NCBI GenBank assembly: GCA_951812725.1
Contig: OX638330.1
Location: forward strand, 3,761,405-3,825,404
Direction of reading: 5' to 3'
DNA: 64,000 nt
From: an uncultured Caldilineaceae bacterium
Lineage (GTDB): Bacteria; Chloroflexota; Anaerolineae; Caldilineales; Caldilineaceae
The notes under the pieces were generated by a model that saw nothing but the letters and a program-made list of their open reading frames with translations, searched no databases and was not told the origin of the DNA. Below, in pieces: positions 17,516 to 27,130 of the stretch. A program made the position numbers and the translations under genes. Every line of letters begins with the position of its first letter. Within the stretch, counting starts at the first letter, position 1.

Positions 17516-18745
17516 CTAGCGGTCCAAGGCAGTTAGCTCGGTTTGGAAGGGCAGGGTAGTGACTTCCAAGCGGCCGTCGTGAACGATACAGTTGACTTCG
17601 CTGCGGATGCCCAGACCTTTGGTTTGGCCGCTGTCGTCGAAGTCGAGGTGGGGCAGGTAGATGCCCGGCTCTATAGTGAACATGACGCCGGGGATCAGGC
17701 TGCGCCGGTCCTGGGTTTCAACGTTGTCGATGTTGACGCCGTTCCAATGGGTTGTCGGTCCCAGGCTGTGACCTGTGCGGTGAAGGATTCCCTCGCCGAA
17801 TCCGGCGTCTGTGATTACGGCACTGACGGCGTCGTCGACTTCGTAGCCGTGCAGCATTTTGCCGGCTTCAATTGCCTGGCTGATGACGGTGATGGCAGTA
17901 TCACGGGCTTGAGCTACGACGGCAAAGACGCGGCTGGCGGTTGGGGGCGGGTCCGCGCCGCAGTAGGCTGTCCAGGTGATGTCGGCGTAGCAGTCGTCGG
18001 GATTGTTTTTTTCTTTGGCCCACAGGTCGATCAGGAGCACGTCGCCGCGTCGAATGGGACCGTGCTGCTGCGCGGTGGGCGCGTAGTGGGGGAGGGCGGC
18101 GTTGCCATTGACGGCCACGATTGGGTCGTGGTCCCAAGTGAGATCAGCGGCGCGAAATTTTCGGACGAGGAGTTGCTGGACGTCGTGCTCGGTGATCTCC
18201 TGTTGCTGGCGCAGGGCCTGGGCGACAAAGGCGAACGCGGCGTCTTTGGCCGCTAACATGTGGGCGGCGGCGCGGCGGTGGGTCTCCATCTGCCGGGAAG
18301 TGAGCACTGCTTGCACGAGCTGCACGAGGTCGGCGCTGCTGACGACGGCGGCGCCGGTGTTGGCGCGCACCATTTCCATGGTGCCGGCATCGACATTGCT
18401 GACGTAGGGAATGGCGCCATGGGGGCTGTATTCCATGGCGATTTGGCTGGAGGCGCTCTGCGGCAGGATTGCGCGCAGTTTCTTTTCCAACTCCTGCCAG
18501 CCGACGTAGTAGTGTTGTGGGCCGGCCATGTCGGGGGTTACAGCGCTGAAGGCAGCCTGTTCGATGGCGTGGACCAACCATTGGGGTTCGCCTTCGGCAG
18601 GGATCCACAGAAACCAGCGCCGCGTTCCGGTGGATTGGAGGCCGGCGACGGAGGCGGCGATCGGGTTTTGGCCGCGAAAGTCGTAGAGCAGCCAGCCGGC
18701 GATGCCGTGTTTGTGCAGGTAGTTGCGGATAGTTTGCAGCTTCAC
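17516..18745 (-). CDS. Xaa-Pro aminopeptidase-like M24 metallopeptidase
   Basis: A 409-residue pita-bread-fold peptidase. An N-terminal creatinase-like domain (1-150) is followed by the catalytic domain with all five metal ligands: Asp240 (LLIDLWA), Asp255 (CYADITW), His326 (RTGHSLG), Glu359 (FTIEPGIY) and Glu383 (GIRSEVN). It should cleave N-terminal residues before proline, or a related amide. It starts with GTG. It is the first gene of the run leading into lutABC, which suggests peptide-derived carbon is used with lactate, but co-regulation is inferred only from spacing. Confidence 0.93.
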   Translation of the reverse strand: MKLQTIRNYLHKHGIAGWLLYDFRGQNPIAASVAGLQSTGTRRWFLWIPAEGEPQWLVHAIEQAAFSAVTPDMAGPQHYYVGWQELEKKLRAILPQSASSQIAMEYSPHGAIPYVSNVDAGTMEMVRANTGAAVVSSADLVQLVQAVLTSRQMETHRRAAAHMLAAKDAAFAFVAQALRQQQEITEHDVQQLLVRKFRAADLTWDHDPIVAVNGNAALPHYAPTAQQHGPIRRGDVLLIDLWAKEKNNPDDCYADITWTAYCGADPPPTASRVFAVVAQARDTAITVISQAIEAGKMLHGYEVDDAVSAVITDAGFGEGILHRTGHSLGPTTHWNGVNIDNVETQDRRSLIPGVMFTIEPGIYLPHLDFDDSGQTKGLGIRSEVNCIVHDGRLEVTTLPFQTELTALDR

Positions 18746-19281
18746 GTGCGGTCCCGTTCTCTTGCCAGTGGGCGGGTTTCCGGTTGCTGTGCGGTGACAG
18801 GTGGATTGGAGGCGACGGTTCAGGGTATGCCGACATTATTCCATGAAGTGGCGTTTAGGGCTAATTTGGGGGTGTTGCCAGAATTGGCGGTGGGATGGCT
18901 GCCGGTGTGGAAAACTGACCGAAACTGGACCCTGCGGCATGTAGCCTGCCAATGAATGGTTCTGGCCTGAATCGCGGCCGGGAGGGCGACCGAACTGCGG
19001 CTTTCTGACGATCAGAAATGGGTTTTCGCGGCGGCCATTCCCCCTGAGTCAGCTCTCCGTATAGCGCTTCCGCTGTAGACAGTTTTGTTGGACTCCACCA
19101 GTGGTAGGAGTCCTCTTCTGACGATGTGGTGCGGAGGTATTTCGTCGGCGAGCGTGAGAAAGACAGATGAGGAAAAGGAACAAGGAATGGACACCGGCAG
19201 GTATCGGCAGAGCAAGCGCGCGTCATGGTTCGGTAGGGTTTGCTTTTGAAATTCCTGGCCGCGCGCCGGCGGAATTGGGTA
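18746..19281. other. Intergenic stretch between divergent genes
   Basis: About 540 bp between the minus-strand peptidase and the ssb promoter. Open frames here lack ribosome binding sites and read as low-complexity. It should contain the promoter of the peptidase-lut run, but I could not identify one convincingly. Confidence 0.45.
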
Positions 19282-19310
19282 TTGACATGACAATAGAACA
19301 TATGTACAAT
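19282..19310 (+). promoter_or_regulatory. ssb promoter with embedded LexA-like site
   Basis: TTGACA (19282-19287) and TACAAT (19305-19310) are spaced by exactly 17 nt. GAACATATGTAC (19296-19307) overlaps the spacer and -10 and fits the same GAACAT-NN-GTRC pattern found twice at lexA. The leader to the first ssb start would be about 80 nt. Confidence 0.8.
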
Positions 19311-19395
19311 GTAGGTATATCGGATGTGGAGAACCCTGAACGGGCGCCGATGCGATGAACCAATCCAATTGCACATCACTTGAGGGAACTGTACA

Positions 19396-19821
19396 ATGTA
19401 TCAGCAGATCACTTTGGTAGGGAATCTGGGTAATGATCCGGAAATGCGGCATGCGCCCAGCGGGGATCCTGTAACGAGTTTCAGTGTTGCCACCAGTCGG
19501 TCCTGGACGGGCCAAGATGGGCAGCGGCAGGAGAAGACCGTTTGGTTTCGGGTGTCTGCGTGGCAACGACTGGCGGAGACCTGTAACCAGTATCTTGCGA
19601 AAGGCAAGAGGGTTATGGTTGTTGGGGAGATGGAAGAGCCTTACGTGGGGACGGACGACAGTGGTAATGCGCGGGCAACTTTGAAGGTTCGGGCGCGTTC
19701 CGTGCAGTTCCTCAGCCCGCGGGACGAAGGTAACGCCATGTCCGAAGGGCAGGCTGCATATGGAAATGGCCAACATGCCTCCAGTTCGGAATCCGGTGGC
19801 GGAGAGGGTATTCCGTTTTAG
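19396..19821 (+). CDS. ssb: Single-stranded DNA-binding protein, copy 1 of 3
   Basis: A 141-residue SSB. The OB fold spans residues 1 to about 108 (QITLVGNLGNDPEMR, FSVATSRSWTG, TVWFRVSAWQRLAE, KGKRVMVVGEM). A Gly/Ser/Gln-rich linker leads to the terminal tip GEGIPF. The tip that normally recruits partner proteins is usually more acidic (DDDIPF), so this copy's is weak. GAGGGAA precedes the ATG. It is the first gene after the LexA-like promoter. It departs from copies 2 and 3 at several positions (e.g. NDPEMRHAPSGD), so it is the most diverged of the three. Confidence 0.95.
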   Translation: MYQQITLVGNLGNDPEMRHAPSGDPVTSFSVATSRSWTGQDGQRQEKTVWFRVSAWQRLAETCNQYLAKGKRVMVVGEMEEPYVGTDDSGNARATLKVRARSVQFLSPRDEGNAMSEGQAAYGNGQHASSSESGGGEGIPF

Positions 19822-19959
19822 ATTCCTAATTTGAATCGTTAGTTTCGAGGAAATCGTGGGTCTCGGAGCGGTGCGGGAAAGTGGTGACTAGTGCCGTTCG
19901 TCGTGAATCGCTCCCTTTCAACATATCCAACATAAATCGAATTAAGGAAAAGCTCTTAA

Positions 19960-20403
19960 ATGTATCAGCAGATCACTTTGATTGGGAACCTGGGCCGCGA
20001 TCCGGAGATGCGGTACACGGGAAGTGGCGTACCTGTCACAAACTTCAGTGTTGCAACCTCCCGGGCATGGACGGGGGCAGACGGGCAGCGTCAAGAGAAG
20101 ACTGTTTGGTTCAGCGTGTCTGCTTGGGAGAGGCAAGCCGAGACGTGCAACCAATATCTGACGAAGGGACAGAAAGTTCTTGTTGTCGGTGAAATTGAGG
20201 ACCCCTACCTTTACACGGACCAGGAAGGCAATTCGCGGGCTACTCTTCAGGTTCGGGCGCGGAACGTGACGTTCCTCAATTCAAGAGCAGAGGCTGGGGC
20301 CATGGACGGAGGCGGGGGCCAGTACGGTGAACAGCCAGGACCGGCGGGTGGCGGGTCTGGATCTACCCAGGAGCCCGGCGGCGAGGAGGATATACCCTTC
20401 TAA
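19960..20403 (+). CDS. ssb: Single-stranded DNA-binding protein, copy 2 of 3
   Basis: A 147-residue SSB with an OB fold at 1-108 (LIGNLGRDPEMRYTGSG, FSVATSRAWTG, TVWFSVSAWERQAE, KGQKVLVVGEIEDP). The Gly/Pro/Gln linker ends in GGEEDIPF, a good acidic partner-binding tip. It starts 138 nt after copy 1. A purine-rich AAGGAAAAG lies upstream. No separate strong promoter is seen in the gap, so it is probably read from the upstream promoter. It is closest in sequence to copy 3. Confidence 0.95.
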   Translation: MYQQITLIGNLGRDPEMRYTGSGVPVTNFSVATSRAWTGADGQRQEKTVWFSVSAWERQAETCNQYLTKGQKVLVVGEIEDPYLYTDQEGNSRATLQVRARNVTFLNSRAEAGAMDGGGGQYGEQPGPAGGGSGSTQEPGGEEDIPF

Positions 20404-20526
20404 AGATTCAGTCCTGATTGACTGGTGGAAAGCAGGTGCGGCATGGGAGAGCCGACAACTGTTTGACTGCAGGAGGCCTTGGCCGGTACAGCGAACGCGT
20501 TGGAAGTGGAAGCAAGGGGGATAGTT

Positions 20527-20970
20527 ATGTATCAGCAGATCACGCTCATTGGAAATCTGGGTCGTGACCCGGAAATGCGGTACACACCCAGCGGAGTGGC
20601 GGTCACAAACTTCAGTGTTGCCACCAGTCGATCTTGGACAGGCCAGGACGGCCAGCGCCAAGACAGGACAGTCTGGTTCCGCGTGGCCGCCTGGGATCGG
20701 TTAGCCGAAACCTGTAACCAGTATCTGACGAAAGGACAGAAGGTGCTGGTTGTCGGCGAATTGGAAGAACCCAGCACCTGGACCGATCGGGACGGGAATA
20801 CGCGCGCCTCGTTGGAGGTACGGGCGCGGACCGTGCGGTTTCTCAACACGCGAGCAGAGAGTGAAGCGCTTGCCGGTGGCTGGGGCCAGGCCGGTGGGCA
20901 GGGCGCGCCTGCGGGGGGCGGGCCTGATGGGGACTCGATGGCGGGCGGTGAGGAGGATATACCCTTCTAG
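20527..20970 (+). CDS. ssb: Single-stranded DNA-binding protein, copy 3 of 3
   Basis: A 147-residue SSB with an OB fold at 1-108 (LIGNLGRDPEMRYTPSG, FSVATSRSWTG, TVWFRVAAWDRLAE, KGQKVLVVGELEEP) and the acidic tip GGEEDIPF. The ATG at 20527 was chosen because it matches the start of the other copies and follows AAGGGGG; an upstream in-frame ATG at 20479 would add 16 unrelated residues. The C-terminal linker differs in composition from copy 2. Together the three copies form a tandem family under one recognisable promoter. Confidence 0.95.
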   Translation: MYQQITLIGNLGRDPEMRYTPSGVAVTNFSVATSRSWTGQDGQRQDRTVWFRVAAWDRLAETCNQYLTKGQKVLVVGELEEPSTWTDRDGNTRASLEVRARTVRFLNTRAESEALAGGWGQAGGQGAPAGGGPDGDSMAGGEEDIPF

Positions 20971-21092
20971 GGAATCTGGATTTCAAATTGCCCGCGCCAG
21001 TTGGGCAGCGCGATTAGAATTCTATATGTCGGTCGGATTGTCAGGGACGTATTGCTGGCAGGCCGGCCGATTTTGCGTTTTGGCAGGGGGAT

Positions 21093-21350
21093 CTATTTCG
21101 TCTTTGCCGGCCAGACGGGAACGGACTGGCCGGTGCGAGCGAACATCCAGGCGGCGAGGGGAGGGCGTAGGCTGGTTCGGCCCCCGGCTGCGGTCAGACC
21201 TGGCGGGGCGCCGCAGTGGGGCGCGTCGATAAGAAGGCAGTAGGCGTGGATGAATCTCTGCTCCCAGCCCGTGGGGATATCGTCGAAGGGGAGCGGCTGA
21301 CCGTCGCGGCTGGGGGTTAACGGCAGTGCGTCGACAGAACGGAAAGCTGG
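21093..21350 (-). pseudogene. Gfo/Idh/MocA oxidoreductase C-terminal remnant
   Basis: The minus strand encodes DGQPLPFDDIPTGWEQRFIH, then a LIDA, GAPPGLT and SLRPPLAAW series ending TGQSV. This matches, block by block, the C-terminus of the intact oxidoreductase at 22950-24005 (FDDIPDGWEQSFIH, LIDALHDGSPPSLTG, ILRSLLAAQ, STGQSARV). The catalytic N-terminal two thirds are absent and no start fits, so it is a decayed partial duplicate only about 1.7 kb from its intact relative. Confidence 0.8.
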
Positions 21351-21408
21351 TTGCAATTTGGCGCCCAATTGACGTTGCAACAGCCCTAACCCGACGCGGC
21401 TTTTGCCG

Positions 21409-21437
21409 TTGACAGTGGATGTGCGCCGTGATAGATT
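21409..21437 (+). promoter_or_regulatory. Promoter for the enolase-superfamily gene
   Basis: TTGACA (21409-21414) and TAGATT (21432-21437) are spaced by exactly 17 nt, about 40 nt upstream of the GGAGG-preceded ATG at 21478. It overlaps no other gene. Confidence 0.7.
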
Positions 21438-21477
21438 CGAGGTCAACCAGTAGATAGTTGGTTTGGAGGTTACTCAG

Positions 21478-22554
21478 ATGAAAATTACAGAGATCGAAAC
21501 CTTCCGCGTGCGAGTTCCGCTGCACCCCGTCAGTTGGCACAGCGCAAATATTGAAGGGTGGAGCGGCTCGTGGTGGGACCTTCCTATTGTGTTGCTGCGG
21601 ATCACCACAGACAGTGGTCTCAGCGGGCTGGGCGAGGCGCCCAAAGGCCTGGCAGAGAGCACAGTCCGCCAGTATGCGCCGTTATTTGCGGGGAAGGATC
21701 CCTTTGACCTGAACTGGCAGCATTTGCCGATCGGCGACATATGGAGCCCGGCGGCCGGTGCCTATCAGGCCTATGAGATGGCACTGTACGACTTGGTGGG
21801 CAAGGCGCTGGAGCTGCCGGTCTACCAGTTACTCGGGGGCGCGTATCGTGACGGCGTGCGCGGGTCTCTTTGCAGCGGGCAGATGTGGCCTGATGATGCG
21901 GCGAGGCGGGCCCGATTGGCCGCAGAATTGGGGATTGACGTGCTTAAGATGAAAGCCAACGTGGGCGACCCCGTGGTGGAACGCATTTCAGCCATCAACA
22001 AAGCTGTTGGCACGGCCGTGAAGGTGACCATTGACGCGGGGCAGCACCTGCGACATCCGACGCGTGCCCTGGAAATCGCACGAGGCCTGGAACCCTATCT
22101 CGATAACATCGAGTGCTTTGAGGATCCGGTCTCGCGTAGCAACTTGGACTGGTACGTTTTGCTCAGAGAGAAGCTGAATTTTCCGCTGGCATTGCACCTG
22201 GGCAATCATCAGGATGTCATAAACGCGGTCAAGCGCGAAGCGTGTGACTACCTGAACCTGGGCCGCAGCTTGAACGATTTCAAGCAGGGCACGGCGATAG
22301 CCGAGGCAGCGGGTATGCCTGTCTGGCATGGGTCGGGCGTCGGCCTGGGCATTTCGGAGGCCTCTCTCGTCCACGCATGCGCGGCGACGAAGGCGACAAC
22401 GCTGTCCAGCGACATTGTGGGAGAGATGCTGCGCGTGGATGATCTGATTGTTCGCCCTCTTGACTTCGAGGATGGTTACTTCAAGGTCCCACAAGAGCCG
22501 GGCCTAGGTGTTGAACTGGACGGGGAGGCGCTGGAGAAGTTCGGCGTTCGTTAA
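21478..22554 (+). CDS. Mandelate racemase/muconate lactonizing enzyme family protein
   Basis: A 358-residue enolase-superfamily enzyme with an N-terminal capping domain and a TIM barrel. The barrel shows Lys157-Met-Lys159 (LKMKAN), metal Asp186 (TIDAGQ) and metal Glu215 (ECFEDP). Where the third metal Glu normally sits the sequence is HLGNHQD, with Asn243 or His244 instead of Glu, and the later acid/base region is VWHGSG. The ATG at 21478 follows GGAGG by 8 nt. The family abstracts the alpha-proton of carboxylates (sugar-acid dehydratases, racemases). The altered ligand makes the reaction uncertain. Confidence 0.88.
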   Translation: MKITEIETFRVRVPLHPVSWHSANIEGWSGSWWDLPIVLLRITTDSGLSGLGEAPKGLAESTVRQYAPLFAGKDPFDLNWQHLPIGDIWSPAAGAYQAYEMALYDLVGKALELPVYQLLGGAYRDGVRGSLCSGQMWPDDAARRARLAAELGIDVLKMKANVGDPVVERISAINKAVGTAVKVTIDAGQHLRHPTRALEIARGLEPYLDNIECFEDPVSRSNLDWYVLLREKLNFPLALHLGNHQDVINAVKREACDYLNLGRSLNDFKQGTAIAEAAGMPVWHGSGVGLGISEASLVHACAATKATTLSSDIVGEMLRVDDLIVRPLDFEDGYFKVPQEPGLGVELDGEALEKFGVR

Positions 22555-22949
22555 TCCTGAACCATTGTCGGACGCATTGCAGGTAATTGGTGCATCAGGC
22601 AAGGGATGTCCTCTGGGGTCGGGCAGGCGGATGCCGGCACGGACATTACCGGGACTGGCCTCTGTCAACAGTTAATTCCAAGTGGAGAGCCCCGCGGTCG
22701 CCTTTGGAGGCTCTTCACTCTTGTTTCCCCTCTCCTCAAACTCCTCTACTGCAGGCCGCTTAGATTTGGTCTTCGCCTCTCTTCGATTGGCTTTGCACCC
22801 CTGTGCTCTTCTCCTTTGCCAACGCCAAGTCCAACCTTTTTCCCTTTCGCAAAGTATCGGGAATGCAGCTGTGGAGACCTGTGGTTTGGCATTCCGCCAC
22901 AGTCGAGTGGAGCTGGATTCCGTTCGCTTAAGGAATTGTTTGCGCGGCG
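22555..22949. other. Intergenic region between convergent genes
   Basis: About 395 bp between the convergent enolase-superfamily gene and the oxidoreductase. Apart from one hairpin (22681-22719) I see nothing supportable. The plus-strand open frames here are antisense extensions without ribosome binding sites. Confidence 0.5.
22681..22719 (+). terminator. Putative terminator hairpin
   Basis: AGTGGAGAGCC (22681-22691) pairs with GGCTCTTCACT (22709-22719) with one mismatch, followed by CTTGTTTCC. It lies 127 bp past the enolase-superfamily stop. The U tract is short, so this is moderate evidence. Confidence 0.45.
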
Positions 22950-24005
22950 TCAGACGCGTGCGGACTGGCCGGTGCTTGCGGACTCTTGGGCGGCGAGGAG
23001 GGAGCGCAGGATGGCGCGGCCTTCGACGCCGGTCAGGCTTGGCGGGCTGCCGTCGTGGAGTGCGTCGATGAGGTGGCGGGTGGCGTGGATGAAGCTCTGC
23101 TCCCAGCCGTCGGGGATGTCGTCGAAGGTGCGAGTCTGGCCTGCGCGGCTGAGGGTTACGGGCGGGGATTCGGTGAGGCGGCCGTGGCCGCCGTTGATCC
23201 AGATGACGCCTTTTGTGCCGGTGATTTCGACGCGGTCGTCCTGGGCGTAGTAGCTGGTTTCGATCTGGAGCTGGGGCGAATAGACGACTTCGAGCGAGCC
23301 GAGTCGGTTGCCGGGGAATTTCCAGGAGACGATGGCGGGGGTGTCGAGGACGCGGCCGGGCATCAGCTCCATCTGGCCGATCCAGGCGTGTACCTCTTCG
23401 GCCAGTCCCATGAAGAGCCAGGCGAGGGCGAATTTGTGGTGGCCGTCGTCGAAGAGCAGGGGGCCGCCGCCGCAGGTTTCGGGGTCGAAGCGCCAGGCCC
23501 AGGCGGCGAGGGGCACATGCCAGGCGGTGGGGCTGAAGCCGGCGTTGCTCTTGATGCGGATGGTGAGGGGGTCGCCGATTTCGCCGGCATCGATCAGTTC
23601 CCTGGCATGGACTACGGGCGGGTAGAAAATGAAGTTTTCGTAGACGCGTAGGGTGAGACCGGCGGCCGCGGCGGCTGCGATCATCTCGTCGGCCTGGGCG
23701 AGGGAGAGCGCCATGGGTTTCTGGACGGAGACGTGCTTGCCGGCAGCGAGAGCGTCGAGGGTAACGGGATGGTGGAGGTGATGGGGCAGGAGGACCTCGA
23801 CGAGGTCGAGGTCGGGTAGGGCGAGCAGGTCGTGGTGGTTGGTGAAGACGCGGGCGGGCGGCACGTTCCAGGCGGCTGCGCGGCGCTGGGCGCTTTCTGC
23901 GTCGATATCGCAGACGGCTGCGATTTGGGCGCGGTCGTTCTGGAAATATTCGAGGGCGTGGAGGTCGCTGATGCGGCCGGCGCCGATGATGCCTACGCGC
24001 AGCAT
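22950..24005 (-). CDS. Gfo/Idh/MocA family oxidoreductase
   Basis: A 351-residue NAD(P)-dependent dehydrogenase. The N-terminal Rossmann motif is VGIIGAGRISDLHA, and the family EKP signature appears as HVSVQKPMAL (Gln replacing the usual Glu). The C-terminal alpha/beta substrate domain has CGGGPLLFDDGHHKFALAWL, with the His-His pair at the catalytic position. Family members oxidise sugars, inositols or related cyclitols. The start codon lies 13 nt after GAGGAG. A decayed partial copy of its 3' part is at 21093-21350. Confidence 0.92.
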   Translation of the reverse strand: MLRVGIIGAGRISDLHALEYFQNDRAQIAAVCDIDAESAQRRAAAWNVPPARVFTNHHDLLALPDLDLVEVLLPHHLHHPVTLDALAAGKHVSVQKPMALSLAQADEMIAAAAAAGLTLRVYENFIFYPPVVHARELIDAGEIGDPLTIRIKSNAGFSPTAWHVPLAAWAWRFDPETCGGGPLLFDDGHHKFALAWLFMGLAEEVHAWIGQMELMPGRVLDTPAIVSWKFPGNRLGSLEVVYSPQLQIETSYYAQDDRVEITGTKGVIWINGGHGRLTESPPVTLSRAGQTRTFDDIPDGWEQSFIHATRHLIDALHDGSPPSLTGVEGRAILRSLLAAQESASTGQSARV

Positions 24006-24056
24006 GGGAAGGCGGTAGCTCCTCGGTTCAGTTTAATGTTTGCCTGGAAAAGTGGT

Positions 24057-24731
24057 TCAAGAGCTACTCATTTCGAGACCACCCAGGTCGATCAGGTGTT
24101 GCAGGTCTTCAGAGGTTTCGGGCATGTAGCGGTCAACTACCTCCCGTACCTGCTCCAGTGTTTCACTCCCGGCGCGGCCGAGCATCCCCACCAGGTCGGC
24201 GATATCCTGGACGCGGGATGTTTCCATTTTCATCAGAACAAGATAGGGCAGGGCCAAAACGGGGTAGCCGTCTGGGTCGCTGCGGCTTAAGGGCAGTGTT
24301 TCTCCTGTCCAGGGAAAGGGCTTGAGAAGTAGATCTATTCGTGTACCATCGGGCGCGTCGAGAAGATGGCCAAGGCGGGTTTTTTCAGGAGCTACCTTGT
24401 AGCCGGCTCGTTTGAGGCGGGCGAGGGCAGCATCTCCGTCCTGGTGGTGCACGAGAAGGTCAAAATCGTCCGTCGGGCGCTCGGGCATGTAGGCGCGTGT
24501 CGCGACGCCGCCGACGACCGCCCAGCGGACTCCCGTCAGTATGGATCGAAGATCGGGCCACTGATAGACAGGCGCGCGTGCAGTTATGGATCTGGGCTCG
24601 CGGCCGGTCCCAGATTGCAGGCGCCGCCGAAAGATCGAAATCAGAAGGCGGCGTTTCTGGGTCGGGGTGAGTAGCCCATCGGGGGCGATGGCGGCGATGG
24701 CCGGCGGCAGTTGCGCGAGCCTTTTGGCGAT
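24057..24731 (-). CDS. Nucleotidyltransferase-fold protein without a standard start codon
   Basis: The frame is open from 24737 to 24057. An ATG at 24488 would give only 143 residues and would remove the essential GG motif. Reading upstream, the protein shows GVRWAVVGGVATRAYMPERP followed by TDDFDLLV, the GG...Dx(D/E) core of minimal nucleotidyltransferases (AbiEii/DUF6036-like). No ATG, GTG or TTG exists upstream of 24488. An ATC at 24731 sits 9 nt after GGAGG and only 1 nt past the stop of the preceding SDR gene, so coupled initiation at ATC is possible. The alternative is a gene that has lost its start. The substrate is unknown; in such families it is a partner protein or small molecule. 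Confidence 0.6.
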   Translation of the reverse strand: MAKRLAQLPPAIAAIAPDGLLTPTQKRRLLISIFRRRLQSGTGREPRSITARAPVYQWPDLRSILTGVRWAVVGGVATRAYMPERPTDDFDLLVHHQDGDAALARLKRAGYKVAPEKTRLGHLLDAPDGTRIDLLLKPFPWTGETLPLSRSDPDGYPVLALPYLVLMKMETSRVQDIADLVGMLGRAGSETLEQVREVVDRYMPETSEDLQHLIDLGGLEMSSS

Positions 24732-24732
24732 G

Positions 24733-25470
24733 TCAGCCTACCTCCGTGTTGGTGGGGTAGAGGTCGATGCGTTCGGCGTTGGCGCGCAGGGGGAGGCCGG
24801 CGGCGTAGAGGACGGTGTCGGCGATGTCTTCGGACTGCATCATGAGCTTGCGGGCTTCCTGGGGGGGCGGGGTGGGCCGGCGGTCGAGGAGGGGGGTGGC
24901 GGTGACGCCGGGGTTAATGATGCAGGCGCGCACGCCGTGCGGGTTGCCCTCTTCGTTGGTGACGCGGTTGAGGGCATGCATGCCCAGTTTGGCGCTGCTG
25001 TAGGCGACGCCGGAGAGGAGGCTGGGATAGTTGGCGGCGCGGGAGCCGATGTTGATGATGGTGCCGGCGCCGCGCTCTTTCATCTGCGGCATGAGCAGGT
25101 TGGTGAAGAGATAGGCGCTGACGAGATTGACGTCGGCGACGACGCGCCAGTCATCCATGGTGGTGGCGTCGATGCTGCGATTGACGACGTTGGTGCCGGC
25201 GTTGTTGACGAGCACGTGGATGGGGCCGAGCTCGGCATCGATCTTTTTGACGGTGGCGCGGATCTGGGCCTCGTCGCCGACGTCGCAGGGGAATACGAGG
25301 GCGCGGCCGCCGTCGTTCTCGATACGTTGGGCAAGGGCGCGGAGCACTTCCTCGCGGCGGGCGATCATAGCCACATGTGCGCCGGCGGCTGCGAATTTCA
25401 GCGCGATTGCTTCACCGAAGCCGCTACTGGCGCCGGTTACGATTACGTTCTGTCCGGAAAAATCACTCAA
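24733..25470 (-). CDS. SDR-family NAD(P)-dependent oxidoreductase
   Basis: A 245-residue classical SDR. It has TGASSGFGEAIA (cofactor glycine motif), NNAG, IINIGSRAA with the catalytic Ser, YSSAK (Tyr and Lys) and NPGVTATPLL. I chose the TTG at 25470 because GGAG lies 8 nt upstream; a GTG at 25503 is the alternative. The downstream nucleotidyltransferase frame begins essentially at its stop codon. It follows a Gfo/Idh/MocA gene and probably acts on the same kind of polyol or sugar. Confidence 0.9.
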   Translation of the reverse strand: MSDFSGQNVIVTGASSGFGEAIALKFAAAGAHVAMIARREEVLRALAQRIENDGGRALVFPCDVGDEAQIRATVKKIDAELGPIHVLVNNAGTNVVNRSIDATTMDDWRVVADVNLVSAYLFTNLLMPQMKERGAGTIINIGSRAANYPSLLSGVAYSSAKLGMHALNRVTNEEGNPHGVRACIINPGVTATPLLDRRPTPPPQEARKLMMQSEDIADTVLYAAGLPLRANAERIDLYPTNTEVG

Positions 25471-25523
25471 TGTATGGTCTCCTTGTTTGATCCTGTGCGA
25501 CACGCCCTGAAATTGGGGAGCGC

Positions 25524-26858
<1,335 letters not shown>

Positions 26859-27026
26859 GGGATGGGTCCCTTTCAGTTGTGAGAATATGCAAAATGGTAG
26901 AGTGCGTCTCAGCTTTTTGGAAAGTCCAGAGTAGCGAGTCGCGGCTTCCAATGGATGTCTCCAGAGGTAGCCAGAAACTTGCCCCACTTTGGTCCGTACC
27001 TTATGCACCTATTTGCGCCCATTTGC

Positions 27027-27060
27027 TTGAATTCTTCCTGAATTTGTGCTAAGATCTTAG
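27027..27060 (+). promoter_or_regulatory. hicAB promoter with palindromic operator
   Basis: TTGAAT (27027-27032) and TAAGAT (27050-27055) are 17 nt apart. The perfect palindrome CTAAGATCTTAG (27049-27060) overlaps the -10, where a HicB-type autorepressor could bind. The surrounding region is AT-rich compared with the window. Confidence 0.6.
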
Positions 27061-27130
27061 TGTAATTGTACTATGAATCTAATCTGATTCCATTGTAATG
27101 CTTAACAACTCATAACTCTATGTCTCTTCT

